64,000 bases of DNA from Phycisphaerales bacterium (GTDB lineage Bacteria > Planctomycetota > Phycisphaerae > Phycisphaerales > UBA1924): contig JAJDDN010000007.1 in the NCBI GenBank assembly GCA_029260295.1, forward strand, positions 310,001-374,000. Direction: 5' to 3'. The position numbers and the translations under genes are program-made. This document shows, piece by piece, positions 36,032-44,619 of this stretch. The number at the start of each line of letters is the position of its first letter. The stretch's first letter is position 1. A model generated the notes under the pieces. The model was not told the DNA's origin. It was given only the letters and a program-made list of their open reading frames with translations, and did not search any database.

Positions 36032-37020
36032 CCACCAACCACCCCATCCCATCACCACAAAAACCCGTGGCACCGGCGTCCCGCCTGTGTTCAAACACCA
36101 TCCCACTCCCCATCCACAAACGCCTCACCCTCGCGCTGGCCGACATCAAACTCGCCCACTCCGTCTTCGCCCTCCCCTTCGCTGTCCTCGCAACCTTCCT
36201 CGTCGCCCCAAGAGAAGGCAAACACAACAACATCAACTTCACCAACCTCCCGGGCACCCTCACGCTCATCATCCTCTCAATGATCCTCGCCCGCACATGG
36301 GCCATGCTCGTCAACCGAGTCGCAGACGCCAACCTCGACGCCGACAATCTACGCACCCAAACCCGACCCTTTGCCTCAGGTTCCCTGTCCAAACGCGACG
36401 GCTTCCTCCTGCTCACCGCCACCGCCACCGCATTCGTGGTCACCACCGCCGGCTTCGGGTTCTTCTACGACAACTGGCTCCCCACCCAGCTCTCCACCCC
36501 AGTCCTCCTCTGGATCGGGTTCTACTCCTTCACCAAACGCTTCACCTGGCTCTGTCATGTCTTTCTTGGCGGTGCACTCGCCGCATCCCCCATCGCCGCC
36601 GCCATCGCCGTCAACCCAGAACTCTTGCCCGACACCCCCGCAATTTTCTTCCTCGCCGCAATGGTCCTCCTCTGGGTCGCAGGCTTCGACATCATCTACG
36701 CACTCCAAGACCTCGACCACGACCGCAAAGCAAACCTCAACTCCATCCCCGCAAAGTTCGGCTTCAAAAAAGCAATCTGGATCAGCCGCATCTTCCACGC
36801 CGCATCACTCGCTCTGCTCGTCTACACCTGGAAACTCGCCCCACAACTGAGTACCCTCTTTGCCACCGCCACCGCCCTCACCGCCGCCCTACTGATCTAC
36901 GAGCACATCATCCTCGCAAAGCGCGGAAAGGCAGGCATCCCCATCGCCTTCTTCACACTCAACGGCATCATCTCACTGCTCATCGGAATCCTCGGCACCC
37001 TCGACATCATCCTCTACTAA
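36028..37020 (+). CDS. UbiA-family prenyltransferase
   Basis: The 330-residue membrane protein has both Asp-rich motifs of UbiA enzymes: NRVADANLDADN and LQDLDHDRKANLNSIP, among eight or so hydrophobic helices. Such enzymes attach polyprenyl chains to 4-hydroxybenzoate or to menaquinone precursors. The substrate cannot be told from the sequence; a menaquinone role (MqnP-like) is plausible. The GTG start overlaps the mntR stop by four bases. Family A and D repeats follow. Confidence 0.9.
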   Translation: MTTNHPIPSPQKPVAPASRLCSNTIPLPIHKRLTLALADIKLAHSVFALPFAVLATFLVAPREGKHNNINFTNLPGTLTLIILSMILARTWAMLVNRVADANLDADNLRTQTRPFASGSLSKRDGFLLLTATATAFVVTTAGFGFFYDNWLPTQLSTPVLLWIGFYSFTKRFTWLCHVFLGGALAASPIAAAIAVNPELLPDTPAIFFLAAMVLLWVAGFDIIYALQDLDHDRKANLNSIPAKFGFKKAIWISRIFHAASLALLVYTWKLAPQLSTLFATATALTAALLIYEHIILAKRGKAGIPIAFFTLNGIISLLIGILGTLDIILY

Positions 37021-37033
37021 AAAATCGGACATC

Positions 37034-37073
37034 GGGTGCCACTACTCGCCGTCTTCGGCGCAGTAGTGTCTTC
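37034..37073 (+). repeat. Family A hairpin repeat, copy 4
   Basis: GGGTGC, stem CACTACT/AGTAGTG, inner CGCCG-tctt-CGGCG with one bulged C, then TCTTC. Relative to copy 3 the outer stem differs at three base pairs, each compensated. It starts 13 bases after the upstream stop, much as copy 1 does. Confidence 0.85.
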
Positions 37074-37080
37074 TCTCACT

Positions 37081-37114
37081 TCCCCAGTGGTCAGTGGCTA
37101 GTGCCCAACCCCTT
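37081..37114 (+). repeat. Family D heptamer array, copy 1
   Basis: Directly after family A copy 4. After TCCC come heptamers of the type CAGTGGT, CAGTGGC, TAGTGCC and CAACCCC. Related arrays lie at 50779 and 61138. Confidence 0.7.
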
Positions 37115-37119
37115 CTCCC

Positions 37120-38808
37120 TTACCAAATCCAACGCACCCGCCCAACATCAGGCGCGGGCACCATCCCCTCCTTGAGCATGCTCGGCCAGTACACCACAAA
37201 TGCCTTCCCAACAACCAAGTCACGATTCACCATCCCCACCCGATCATCAATCAACTCCTCAACCCAAGGCACAATCGAACCCTCCGCCCACAACCGCGAA
37301 TCAAGCGACCGTGCCGAGTTGTCCCCGCACATAAAATACTCTTCGCCCGTCAGAGTGGGGAAGAACTCCCCGTCCCCCCCGCGCGTCGCTTGCCGCGATG
37401 AATCAGACGACATGTTCTTGTAACTAATGTCCCGCCGCACCCGCACATTGTGCAACGCAAACCCGCCACCCCCAACCCCACTAAACCCCCACTCCACAGT
37501 CGCAGGCTTGTAAATCTCAGGACGCGACAACACCCCAGGCTGCGTCACACCATTCCCAGCCCCCGTATCGGTCTCAAGCTCCACCCGGCTCATCCCAGTC
37601 GCCGCCATCGCCCGCTCAACAGGCGACATCGAGTACCCACCCTTCTCGCCCCCACCGCACACAAGCGATCCGTCAACAAACAACCACAACGCCTGGTCAA
37701 CATGCCAGAACTCCACCCCAACAACATCCCCGCCAGATCGCTTTGAAAACGATCCCGAATCCAGAGCACCCCAAGCCTCTCCCTCAACACCCACCCGCAT
37801 CTCAACAACCGCCGTCCCCGCCCCCGCATCAACAACCGCGCGGAACTCATGCCCCCGAGCAGAAATCAAAGGTGTCGCAACAACCGCAGCGTCCCCCATC
37901 TCAATATCCGCCGAAAGCGCAATGTCCGAAACATAAAACGATCGGAACTTCCCCCGTTGAACAGGGTCCGTCGGCCGGTCATCCAGATTGATCACCGTCT
38001 TGAGCTGGTTATACGCGTTCCGATCCGTGATCGGCTTGCTCCCGTTCCACACAAGCGATGTATCTCCCGCACCCGAATACACAAACTTTGATGCACTCCG
38101 GACACCCTCCCACCCGCTACCAACTGAATCCCAAGGCGACCGGTACCCAGGATCAACCTTCACCGGGGCATACCGTGAGTTGGAAACATCCTGAAACATC
38201 ACCCGCTGGATCCGCTCGCTCTTGCGCGCAACCTCCCAGTCCCCAGCCGCCCACGAGTCCCACCCGCTCAACGCGGTCTGTCCATCTACAAACTTCCGTG
38301 TAAACAGATCCCCGTCCACAAACGCAAGCTGCTCGCCAGGCAAGCCAACAAGCCGCTTGATGTAGTTCTCGTGCGTCCCCGGATTCTTAAACACCACCAC
38401 ATCCCATCGCTCAGGCTCATGGAGCATCGGCAGGTATTTGAGCACAAACACCCGATCCCCAGACGACAGCTTCCGGTTGGTCTCATTGAGATCAAGCCCC
38501 GTCATCGGGTCCGTCACACGCAGCGGGCTGCTCGCCCCCTGCACCTTGGCCGGAACCTGGCTCCGCCCGATCATGTCCCAAGGCCCAGTCGTCCAGCTGT
38601 ACCCATTGTGCGGGCTCGTATGCGTGATGTTCTTCCCAAGCAGCGTCGGAGCCATCGAACCCGTTGGGATCTGGAACCCCTCAACAATAAACCCACGAAA
38701 TATAAACGCAAGCATAAAGGCGATCACCAGACTCGTGATCGTCTCCTTGATCCCTACCGGTTTATGGTGCGTGCTCGAACCCGATCCGCTGGCTGTTGGT
38801 GTACTCAT
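37120..38808 (-). CDS. lepB: Signal peptidase I with large inserted domain
   Basis: Signal peptidase I removes signal peptides on the outer face of the inner membrane. One membrane helix (residues 22-42) precedes the nucleophile Ser51 (PTGSMAPTL); the general base is Lys151 (NYIKRLVGLPGE); box E is GDNSARSLDSR from residue 495. The usual 70-120 residues between Lys and box E are here about 340, containing a Gly-rich beta domain that resembles a concanavalin/LamG fold. Total length is 562. The insert is unlikely to abolish activity, as all catalytic residues remain. Confidence 0.93.
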   Translation of the reverse strand: MSTPTASGSGSSTHHKPVGIKETITSLVIAFMLAFIFRGFIVEGFQIPTGSMAPTLLGKNITHTSPHNGYSWTTGPWDMIGRSQVPAKVQGASSPLRVTDPMTGLDLNETNRKLSSGDRVFVLKYLPMLHEPERWDVVVFKNPGTHENYIKRLVGLPGEQLAFVDGDLFTRKFVDGQTALSGWDSWAAGDWEVARKSERIQRVMFQDVSNSRYAPVKVDPGYRSPWDSVGSGWEGVRSASKFVYSGAGDTSLVWNGSKPITDRNAYNQLKTVINLDDRPTDPVQRGKFRSFYVSDIALSADIEMGDAAVVATPLISARGHEFRAVVDAGAGTAVVEMRVGVEGEAWGALDSGSFSKRSGGDVVGVEFWHVDQALWLFVDGSLVCGGGEKGGYSMSPVERAMAATGMSRVELETDTGAGNGVTQPGVLSRPEIYKPATVEWGFSGVGGGGFALHNVRVRRDISYKNMSSDSSRQATRGGDGEFFPTLTGEEYFMCGDNSARSLDSRLWAEGSIVPWVEELIDDRVGMVNRDLVVGKAFVVYWPSMLKEGMVPAPDVGRVRWIW

Positions 38809-38848
38809 TGCCCAACAATACGCCCCTAAGCACCCCAGCGTTCAAAAA

Positions 38849-40306
38849 TCATTCCCCGTCCGAACCACCGCCGGACTCGACACCAGAGCCGCCCCCGGTC
38901 CCCGAACCACCGCCACCACGCCGCCTCCGCCGACGACGCTTCTTCTTGGCCCCACCACCCTCACCACCGCCGGCCCCGCCAGCACCCCCACCATCTTCAG
39001 ATTTCGATTCCCCGCCAGTCTGCTGCGTCTTCTCAGCACGGGCCGCACGCTCCGCCTCTGTCGGCCGAGGCCGCTTGCTCCCCTGACGACGCCGACGCTT
39101 CTTAGGCTTGGTGCCCTCACCGCCCTCAACAACCGCATCGCCCCCGCCCTGACCGGTCCGTGCTTCTTGACCCGCCTGCGGAGCAGCCCCGCTCTTCTCG
39201 CCCGACCGCCGCCTCCGCCGCCGAGGTTTATCTCCATCACGAGCGTTCTCGCCCCCACCAGCATCACGCCGCGATTCATCCCGAGCTTCATTCCGCGATT
39301 CCCGACGAGGCTCCTTGCGAACCGCCCGCTCACTAGGCTCAGGCGCCTTGGCAAGCACCGGCGATGTCAACTCCTCAATCGCCACCGCAACAATCGTTCC
39401 ATCATCAAGCCGGATCTTCGAGAGCTGCGTCAAAATCTGAGAATCAAGCACCATCCCGTCGCCCTCAGGCGTCCCCACCCGGCTCTTCCGGTGCGGCAGG
39501 TTCTTACGAAGCTCGTCATAAGTCTCATCCTCATACCGCAAGCAGCACATCAGCCGCCCGCAACGACCCGAGATCTTCAACGGATCTAGCGTCGCCTTCT
39601 GGATCTTGGCACTCTTCATGCTGATCGGCTTGAGTACCTTCAAAAAATTCTTGCAACAGCAGTACTGCCCGCACCGCTCATAATCCGCAACAATCCGCGC
39701 CTCGTCCCGTGCCCCAACCTGCACAAGCTCCACCCGCGTTTTAAACTCAACCTGAAGTTCCTTAACGAGTTCCCTGAAGTCCACCCGCTCCTCGCTAGAG
39801 AAGTACACCATCACCCGCTCGCCCCCAAGCAGAGGCTCAACTTCCACAAGCCGCATATCGAGCCCGTGCGCTTTCATCTTCCCACGCACAACCGTCCGCA
39901 TCCCGTGCTTGGACTGCTCGCGCCTTGCAAGCTCATCCATATCCTTCTTCTCAGCAACCCGAAGCACACGCCCCTGCTCAAAGAACGGGTACTTCCGCCC
40001 ACCAGAGTTCTCGATATACCCAAGCATCTCCTTGCGGCTCACACTCTTGGAACACCCAGAGTTGGCGCAAGTACTCGTCAGCATCTCCCCGATCTCGGTC
40101 CCCCGCTGCGTCTTGACAACCAGCTTGCTCCCGCAACCCGGCTTGACCTCCCCGCTGTACGGGAACTCCCCCACCATCATCGAGTACCCAAAACGCACAA
40201 CAATCGACGACGGCACATTAAGCCGCTCGTACGCCTCCCGGTCCTCCTTCTCTTTGAGATAGGAGGCCAGATCTTCTTCAAACTGTGGTAACGGCTCAAT
40301 ACTCAC
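38849..40306 (-). CDS. RicT/PSP1-domain protein with low-complexity tail
   Basis: Residues 30-300 form a PSP1 C-terminal domain with the conserved Cys-rich motifs GQYCCCKNFL and CGRLMCCLRYEDETY, plus TCANSGCSKS near residue 80. In Bacillus, RicT forms an Fe-S complex that affects mRNA processing. The last 170 residues are Arg/Gly/Glu-rich low-complexity sequence ending in an acidic tail, probably disordered and possibly RNA-binding. It lies downstream of lepB's start, on the same strand. Confidence 0.88.
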   Translation of the reverse strand: MSIEPLPQFEEDLASYLKEKEDREAYERLNVPSSIVVRFGYSMMVGEFPYSGEVKPGCGSKLVVKTQRGTEIGEMLTSTCANSGCSKSVSRKEMLGYIENSGGRKYPFFEQGRVLRVAEKKDMDELARREQSKHGMRTVVRGKMKAHGLDMRLVEVEPLLGGERVMVYFSSEERVDFRELVKELQVEFKTRVELVQVGARDEARIVADYERCGQYCCCKNFLKVLKPISMKSAKIQKATLDPLKISGRCGRLMCCLRYEDETYDELRKNLPHRKSRVGTPEGDGMVLDSQILTQLSKIRLDDGTIVAVAIEELTSPVLAKAPEPSERAVRKEPRRESRNEARDESRRDAGGGENARDGDKPRRRRRRSGEKSGAAPQAGQEARTGQGGGDAVVEGGEGTKPKKRRRRQGSKRPRPTEAERAARAEKTQQTGGESKSEDGGGAGGAGGGEGGGAKKKRRRRRRRGGGGSGTGGGSGVESGGGSDGE

Positions 40307-40315
40307 GAGAAGACT

Positions 40316-40711
40316 TTAGGGCCCGCCAACCGCCTGTGCCCGCGCCCGCGTAAAGACTCCGCTCAGCGACTCCCGCTCAAGGAGCACCATCGCCCCCCCG
40401 CCCTGCCCACCCTGAGCATTCAGATCCACCCGGTACACCATAATCGACTCCTCCCGGGAATCCACCAACACCAGAATCTCATCATTCCCACCATTAGTGG
40501 TCATCATCGTGTACCCGTTCTCGCTCACAACCATCTCCGCCATCGCCGGGCTGTCCATCACCCCAGCAACCCGCGACAACATAAACACCACAAGCATCAA
40601 CAACACAACAGTCGCAAACGGGCTCGAACCAATCGAACGATCAGCCCCAGTACCAGACCCCAAACCTCTATTGCCATCGCTTTCCGTGATCTTCACTTTG
40701 GGGGGGGTCAT
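40316..40711 (-). CDS. Small membrane-anchored protein with poly-C tract at its start
   Basis: I do not recognise this 131-residue protein. One membrane helix (FATVVLLMLVVFMLSRVAGVM) is followed by a soluble domain with VSENGYTMMTTNGGNDEILVLVD and a repeat of the form SIMVYRVDLN, resembling the preceding gene's C-terminal strands. Codons 2-4 contain a run of eight C bases (40700-40707), a slippage-prone tract. The start overlaps the stop of the preceding gene (ATGA), so the two are likely translated together. Confidence 0.7.
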   Translation of the reverse strand: MTPPKVKITESDGNRGLGSGTGADRSIGSSPFATVVLLMLVVFMLSRVAGVMDSPAMAEMVVSENGYTMMTTNGGNDEILVLVDSREESIMVYRVDLNAQGGQGGGAMVLLERESLSGVFTRARAQAVGGP

Positions 40712-41043
40712 CGGTCGTTCTCCTTGGTGATGTCTTGGACCAGGTCGCGGTATCCGACGCCTTCGAGCTGCTTGGTCGCGTCATTCCACCGCAGCGCCAC
40801 CATCTCACGATTCGCTGAGTCAAGCACATAGATCACATTGGTGTATCCCCCGAGCGTTTTGCCCCCCACGCAGGTGTACTGCCCCCCAATCCGCCTCGCC
40901 TCGGTCGCCTGAGCCCCGGCCATCCCCACAACAGCAAGCACAACAACCCCACCAGCCAAAGCCAAGTTCATCCGGGTCATCATCCGACCCGTCATCCCAA
41001 ACCGATCAGCACGCGATCCGCTTTTTATTTCAAATCTGTCCAT
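40708..41043 (-). CDS. Small exported protein of unknown function
   Basis: The ATG at 41043 has an AAAGGGGA site six bases upstream, giving 111 residues. A signal or anchor helix (LALAGGVVVLAVVGMAGAQA) follows a basic N-terminus. The remainder (YTCVGGKTLGGYTNVIYVLDSANREMVALRWND) is beta-like and resembles the soluble part of the downstream partner, which it overlaps by four bases. I infer a small envelope complex or paralogous pair; function unknown. Confidence 0.7.
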   Translation of the reverse strand: MDRFEIKSGSRADRFGMTGRMMTRMNLALAGGVVVLAVVGMAGAQATEARRIGGQYTCVGGKTLGGYTNVIYVLDSANREMVALRWNDATKQLEGVGYRDLVQDITKENDR

Positions 41044-41162
41044 TGCAAATCCCCTTTGCGTGTTCAAAGACTCTTCCGGCACCGCACAACCCAATCGTCG
41101 CAAGGCCGCATTCAAACTACTATCCGCACCCAAACCCCACCGGATTCATCCCAATCCCAGGG

Positions 41163-41393
41163 TCAATCCTGGTGCCCACGCTTGGCCTTGAGTGTCACAA
41201 CCACAACCGTCGCAGCCAGCAGCACAATGATCACGCCCATCATCAAAAACTTCGGCGAACTGGGCGCATCCTTCGTCTTGGGAGGCTTGAGCCCCTCAAC
41301 CTGAGCCCACACCGGCGAACTCATCACCGACATCGCCCCCACGATAATCCAACCATAAAGCGACGAAATCCGTTGGTGTACTGCTTGCATCAT
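41163..41393 (-). CDS. Small membrane protein with signal peptide
   Basis: This 76-residue protein has an N-terminal signal sequence (SLYGWIIVGAMSVMSSPVWAQ), a short polar Pro/Lys linker and a C-terminal helix (FLMMGVIIVLLAATVVVVTL) followed by a basic end. It matches no family I know. It lies upstream of the 41043 and 40711 genes on the same strand, with 119 bases between. Confidence 0.6.
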   Translation of the reverse strand: MMQAVHQRISSLYGWIIVGAMSVMSSPVWAQVEGLKPPKTKDAPSSPKFLMMGVIIVLLAATVVVVTLKAKRGHQD

Positions 41394-41424
41394 GCCACTA
41401 CGCTACACACCCCGCCCCCATCAA

Positions 41425-42030
41425 TCAAACCACGCTCAAAACCCCGCGAGGACAAAAACCCCGCCAGACCCGCTCAAAGTCCCCGCTCGCCAGGTTCACC
41501 GTCCTCCACTTGGGCGACCGCACCTTCATATTGGCCTCATAATCCCCAAGCGTCACCGCCCGCACCGTGTACCACCGCCCCTGAAACTCAAACACCTCCG
41601 CAAACAGCCCATCGGGAGGCACATCGTCGCACCAGTACACAAACACGAACACCGCCTCATACCCAGCCCCAAACAACCCCTCCCAGACCTTCAAAGCCTC
41701 CACATCCCCCATCGTCACCCAAGACTCCAGCCGCGCCTTGGCCGGACGCCCATCAGCCAGCCGCAACCGAGGCAACCGCCGCCCTTTGACCTCAACCAAC
41801 AAGTTCTCAGCCAGCCCACCTTGATCCCCCATCTGCTCCCCATACACCACAAAGTCAAAGTTCTTAATCGCCCCCCCGCCCACACCGCCGGCCTCGTCCC
41901 CCTCCATCACCAGCTTGGCCCCCGCCGGCAAAAGAGCCCGTTTCGCCTCATTGACAGCCACATACGGCAACCTTTGCTCCCGCAGATACCCTTCAAAGGC
42001 CCGCTCATAATGATGCCGTCGCTGTGCCAC
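41425..42030 (-). CDS. HYExE-type protein, possible nuclease fold
   Basis: The 201-residue protein begins with RRHHYERAFEGYLREQRLPY and later has LLVEVKGRR. This combination of an early Glu and an E-x-K motif suggests a PD-(D/E)XK-like fold; I believe it matches the planctomycete HYExE family, but cannot confirm it. C-terminal aromatic and charged segments (VFVFVYWCDDVP, FQGRWYTVRAV) are conserved-looking. No partner genes hint at a role. Confidence 0.65.
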   Translation of the reverse strand: MAQRRHHYERAFEGYLREQRLPYVAVNEAKRALLPAGAKLVMEGDEAGGVGGGAIKNFDFVVYGEQMGDQGGLAENLLVEVKGRRLPRLRLADGRPAKARLESWVTMGDVEALKVWEGLFGAGYEAVFVFVYWCDDVPPDGLFAEVFEFQGRWYTVRAVTLGDYEANMKVRSPKWRTVNLASGDFERVWRGFCPRGVLSVV

Positions 42031-42101
42031 CCACCAAAGTTAGCACAATGCCACGATCTATGGGCGGGTTTGGTTCGGTTTATGTCATATTTTGTTCGGT
42101 A

Positions 42102-43187
42102 TTATTCAATATCCGAATTTCGCCCGAGCCGATCCAGAATAATCCCGATCCCCTCGGGCTCTGGAGCCACCTCACGCCCCACCATCGCCCGCCACCCCTC
42201 CTCCATCTCCACCGTCCGGATCATGCTCCGATGATTCGCAGTCAACAGCACCACATCGACGCACCCATCAAGCGATCCCGATTCCACCGAAACCACCCCA
42301 TCACCCAGCGCCGCCGCCGCCTCATCAGCCCCCGCGACCCCACTGGTCATCCCCGGATCCACAATCCGCCCAACGATACAGGTCACTGCTACAGACCCAG
42401 GCATCGCCCGCCCGTTGAGAGCCATTAAAAAATCCGACCCTGGAAGCAGATCAATCCCCGCCTGCCCGTCCCCATCCTCGCCCAGATTCCCCAAGATCGA
42501 AAGATCCATGTCATCGGATGCAACCCACCGCTGCACCCGCTCTCGAACCTCCGCCACCCCCCGCAACCGCGCCCACGCCGATCCTTCATTGGGAGTCCCC
42601 ACCAGAATCAGCCGCCCGATCTGTACCCCGCCAATCGTCCCCCGTGAGCCCCCCATCTCAGGATTCGTCAACGCCTCGCGCGACACAAGCCCCCCCATCG
42701 AGTGCGCCACAATATCAACCCGTTCAACACCGATTCCATTCAACACGCCCATCGCTTCAACCAACCCAGCCGCGCTCTTGGTCACCGCCTGGTCGTTCGG
42801 ATAGTCATACCGAGCAACCTTGTACCCCGCATCGCTCAACGCCGGAGCCGCCTCATCCCAAACACCCCCAGGCTCATCGAGCCCGTGCACCAACAACACC
42901 ACACGATCACCCGGCCATCCCGGAGCACTCATATCCGCCCCACGAATAAAGTTGAATGTCGCGCTCTGGGTTCCAAACCACCCATCCCCCTTGTCATCAG
43001 GATCCAGAACCCGGTTCCGCAATCCATCAAACCATCTGAGCTCCCCTGCAGATTCAACCACCCAGTCCGCTCCGCCAACGCCACCCCCAGTAATCCCCGC
43101 GAGCCAGATACACAACGCTCCAACCACCCCGATCGCCAGCCCCATCAACTCATCAACATGCGACCCGCCGTCATCCTTCCGATTCAT
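42102..43187 (-). CDS. Alpha/beta hydrolase, lipase-like
   Basis: The 361-residue protein has an N-terminal membrane helix (LMGLAIGVVGALCIWLAGI), then VVLLVHGLDEPGGVWDE (oxyanion region) and the nucleophile elbow VAHSMGGLVS. A likely acid and His follow near DPGM and the C-terminal TANHRSM. Its start overlaps the stop of the MCE gene (ATGA). That coupling suggests it acts on lipids carried by the Mla-like system, perhaps at the membrane surface. Substrate is inferred only from context. Confidence 0.85.
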   Translation of the reverse strand: MNRKDDGGSHVDELMGLAIGVVGALCIWLAGITGGGVGGADWVVESAGELRWFDGLRNRVLDPDDKGDGWFGTQSATFNFIRGADMSAPGWPGDRVVLLVHGLDEPGGVWDEAAPALSDAGYKVARYDYPNDQAVTKSAAGLVEAMGVLNGIGVERVDIVAHSMGGLVSREALTNPEMGGSRGTIGGVQIGRLILVGTPNEGSAWARLRGVAEVRERVQRWVASDDMDLSILGNLGEDGDGQAGIDLLPGSDFLMALNGRAMPGSVAVTCIVGRIVDPGMTSGVAGADEAAAALGDGVVSVESGSLDGCVDVVLLTANHRSMIRTVEMEEGWRAMVGREVAPEPEGIGIILDRLGRNSDIE

Positions 43188-44557
43188 GGCGACTCCGCAA
43201 GCAACCCAAGCAGACCACGCTCGGCATGCTCATACCGCCCGTACGCCTGCTCCACAACCGACGCCAGCCGCAACAACTCAGCAGCAAACTCATCCCCACT
43301 CGCCTCGTCATCGCTCCCCGACATCCGCACCGCCGTATCGAGCGACTCGCTGGCAAACCGCAGGTCCGCCACCGCACCCGCATAAGCCCGCGCCGCCTCG
43401 TACATCGGCTCCCGGCGCAGATCCTTCTTGCTCGGCTTATTGAGCAACCGCCAAGGCTGCGATCGGATCTCTTCAAGGAACAGCTTGCCCTGCAGGCTCA
43501 GCTGCCGAGCATTGACCAGTGTCGCCGAGATATCGGTACGGTTCTCAGCAACCATCCCCTGCACCTCGCCGAGCGTGTCCTTGGCCGAACCAAGCGCAAG
43601 CGCTCCATCCGCAAGCAGCTCGTTGGCCCTGTCAATCGTCTCAAACCGGATCCGCTCAGTGGACTGCTCCACATTATCCAGAATCCGTCCAACCTTCTCG
43701 CGGTTCTCGTCAACGGTCCCGCGAACCGAAGCCATGGTTTCCTTCGCGTCATCAATCGCCGGCCCGATCTGCTCAGAAACCCCCTTCACATTGTCCACCA
43801 CAACATCAATCTTGTCCCCCCAGCCATCATCCCCGTTGAGCTTCCCAGAGAACTCGCGGATGTTGGCCATCGTCGTCTTCCCGTCATCAACGCCGCTATT
43901 AAAGTCCGGCTCAAGCTTCTCGGTCATCCGCCGCACCGTCGCCGAAGTCTCTTTCACATTCTCCGCAGTCTCACTCACCTTGGCCGTCAAATCTGGCAAG
44001 GTGGCAATCGTGTCCTTGATCTTCTGTGCCTCCTCAGCACCAAGCCCCATCTGCGTCAAGATCGAAGGCGCAAACCGTCCCATCAGCACCTCGCCCTCGT
44101 CGAGCACCCCGCCGGCATCAGTCGCGTATACAACCCGGTCACCACCAGCAGCAACCTCGCCCGTCCCCGCCGATGCGATATTGATCCGCGAAATCCCACC
44201 CAGAATCGGAGGCGACAAATCCGCAATCGCATCCTCAAACAACACCAAGTCAGGAGAAAGCGCAATCTCAACATCCATCGCATCAGGCACACGCACCCCC
44301 GACGCCGAATCCTCTTTGTAATGCATCCCCACAGATACAACATCCCCAACTGTCAACCCCGCGAAGGTCACCTCCGCGCCGGCCTCAAGACCCATCACCC
44401 CCACACTCGTTGGGAACCGCACAACATACGATTTCTTCTCCCCAAACCTCCCCGCAAGATCACCCAAAACAAACGAGATCGCAACCGCAAGCAAGATCCC
44501 GCCGATCACAAAGCTCCCGGCCAGCACATTGTTCTGATTCACCGCACGCATGCTCAT
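43184..44557 (-). CDS. MlaD-like MCE-domain lipid transport protein
   Basis: The ATG at 44557 has a GGAGG site nine bases upstream, giving 457 residues. An N-terminal membrane helix is followed by one MCE domain (about residues 45-160: YVVRFPTSVGVMGLEAGAEVTFAGLTVGDV). The remaining 290 residues are a long helical region (KIKDTIATLPDLTAKVSETAENV and similar), as in large MlaD/Mce proteins that form a tunnel. It belongs with the upstream ATPase gene and the downstream hydrolase. Confidence 0.9.
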   Translation of the reverse strand: MSMRAVNQNNVLAGSFVIGGILLAVAISFVLGDLAGRFGEKKSYVVRFPTSVGVMGLEAGAEVTFAGLTVGDVVSVGMHYKEDSASGVRVPDAMDVEIALSPDLVLFEDAIADLSPPILGGISRINIASAGTGEVAAGGDRVVYATDAGGVLDEGEVLMGRFAPSILTQMGLGAEEAQKIKDTIATLPDLTAKVSETAENVKETSATVRRMTEKLEPDFNSGVDDGKTTMANIREFSGKLNGDDGWGDKIDVVVDNVKGVSEQIGPAIDDAKETMASVRGTVDENREKVGRILDNVEQSTERIRFETIDRANELLADGALALGSAKDTLGEVQGMVAENRTDISATLVNARQLSLQGKLFLEEIRSQPWRLLNKPSKKDLRREPMYEAARAYAGAVADLRFASESLDTAVRMSGSDDEASGDEFAAELLRLASVVEQAYGRYEHAERGLLGLLAESP

Positions 44558-44619
44558 AGCAAATAACCTCCGAGAAACCGGCAAACCAAACAGATCCGCC
44601 GATCAATATCATACAACAT

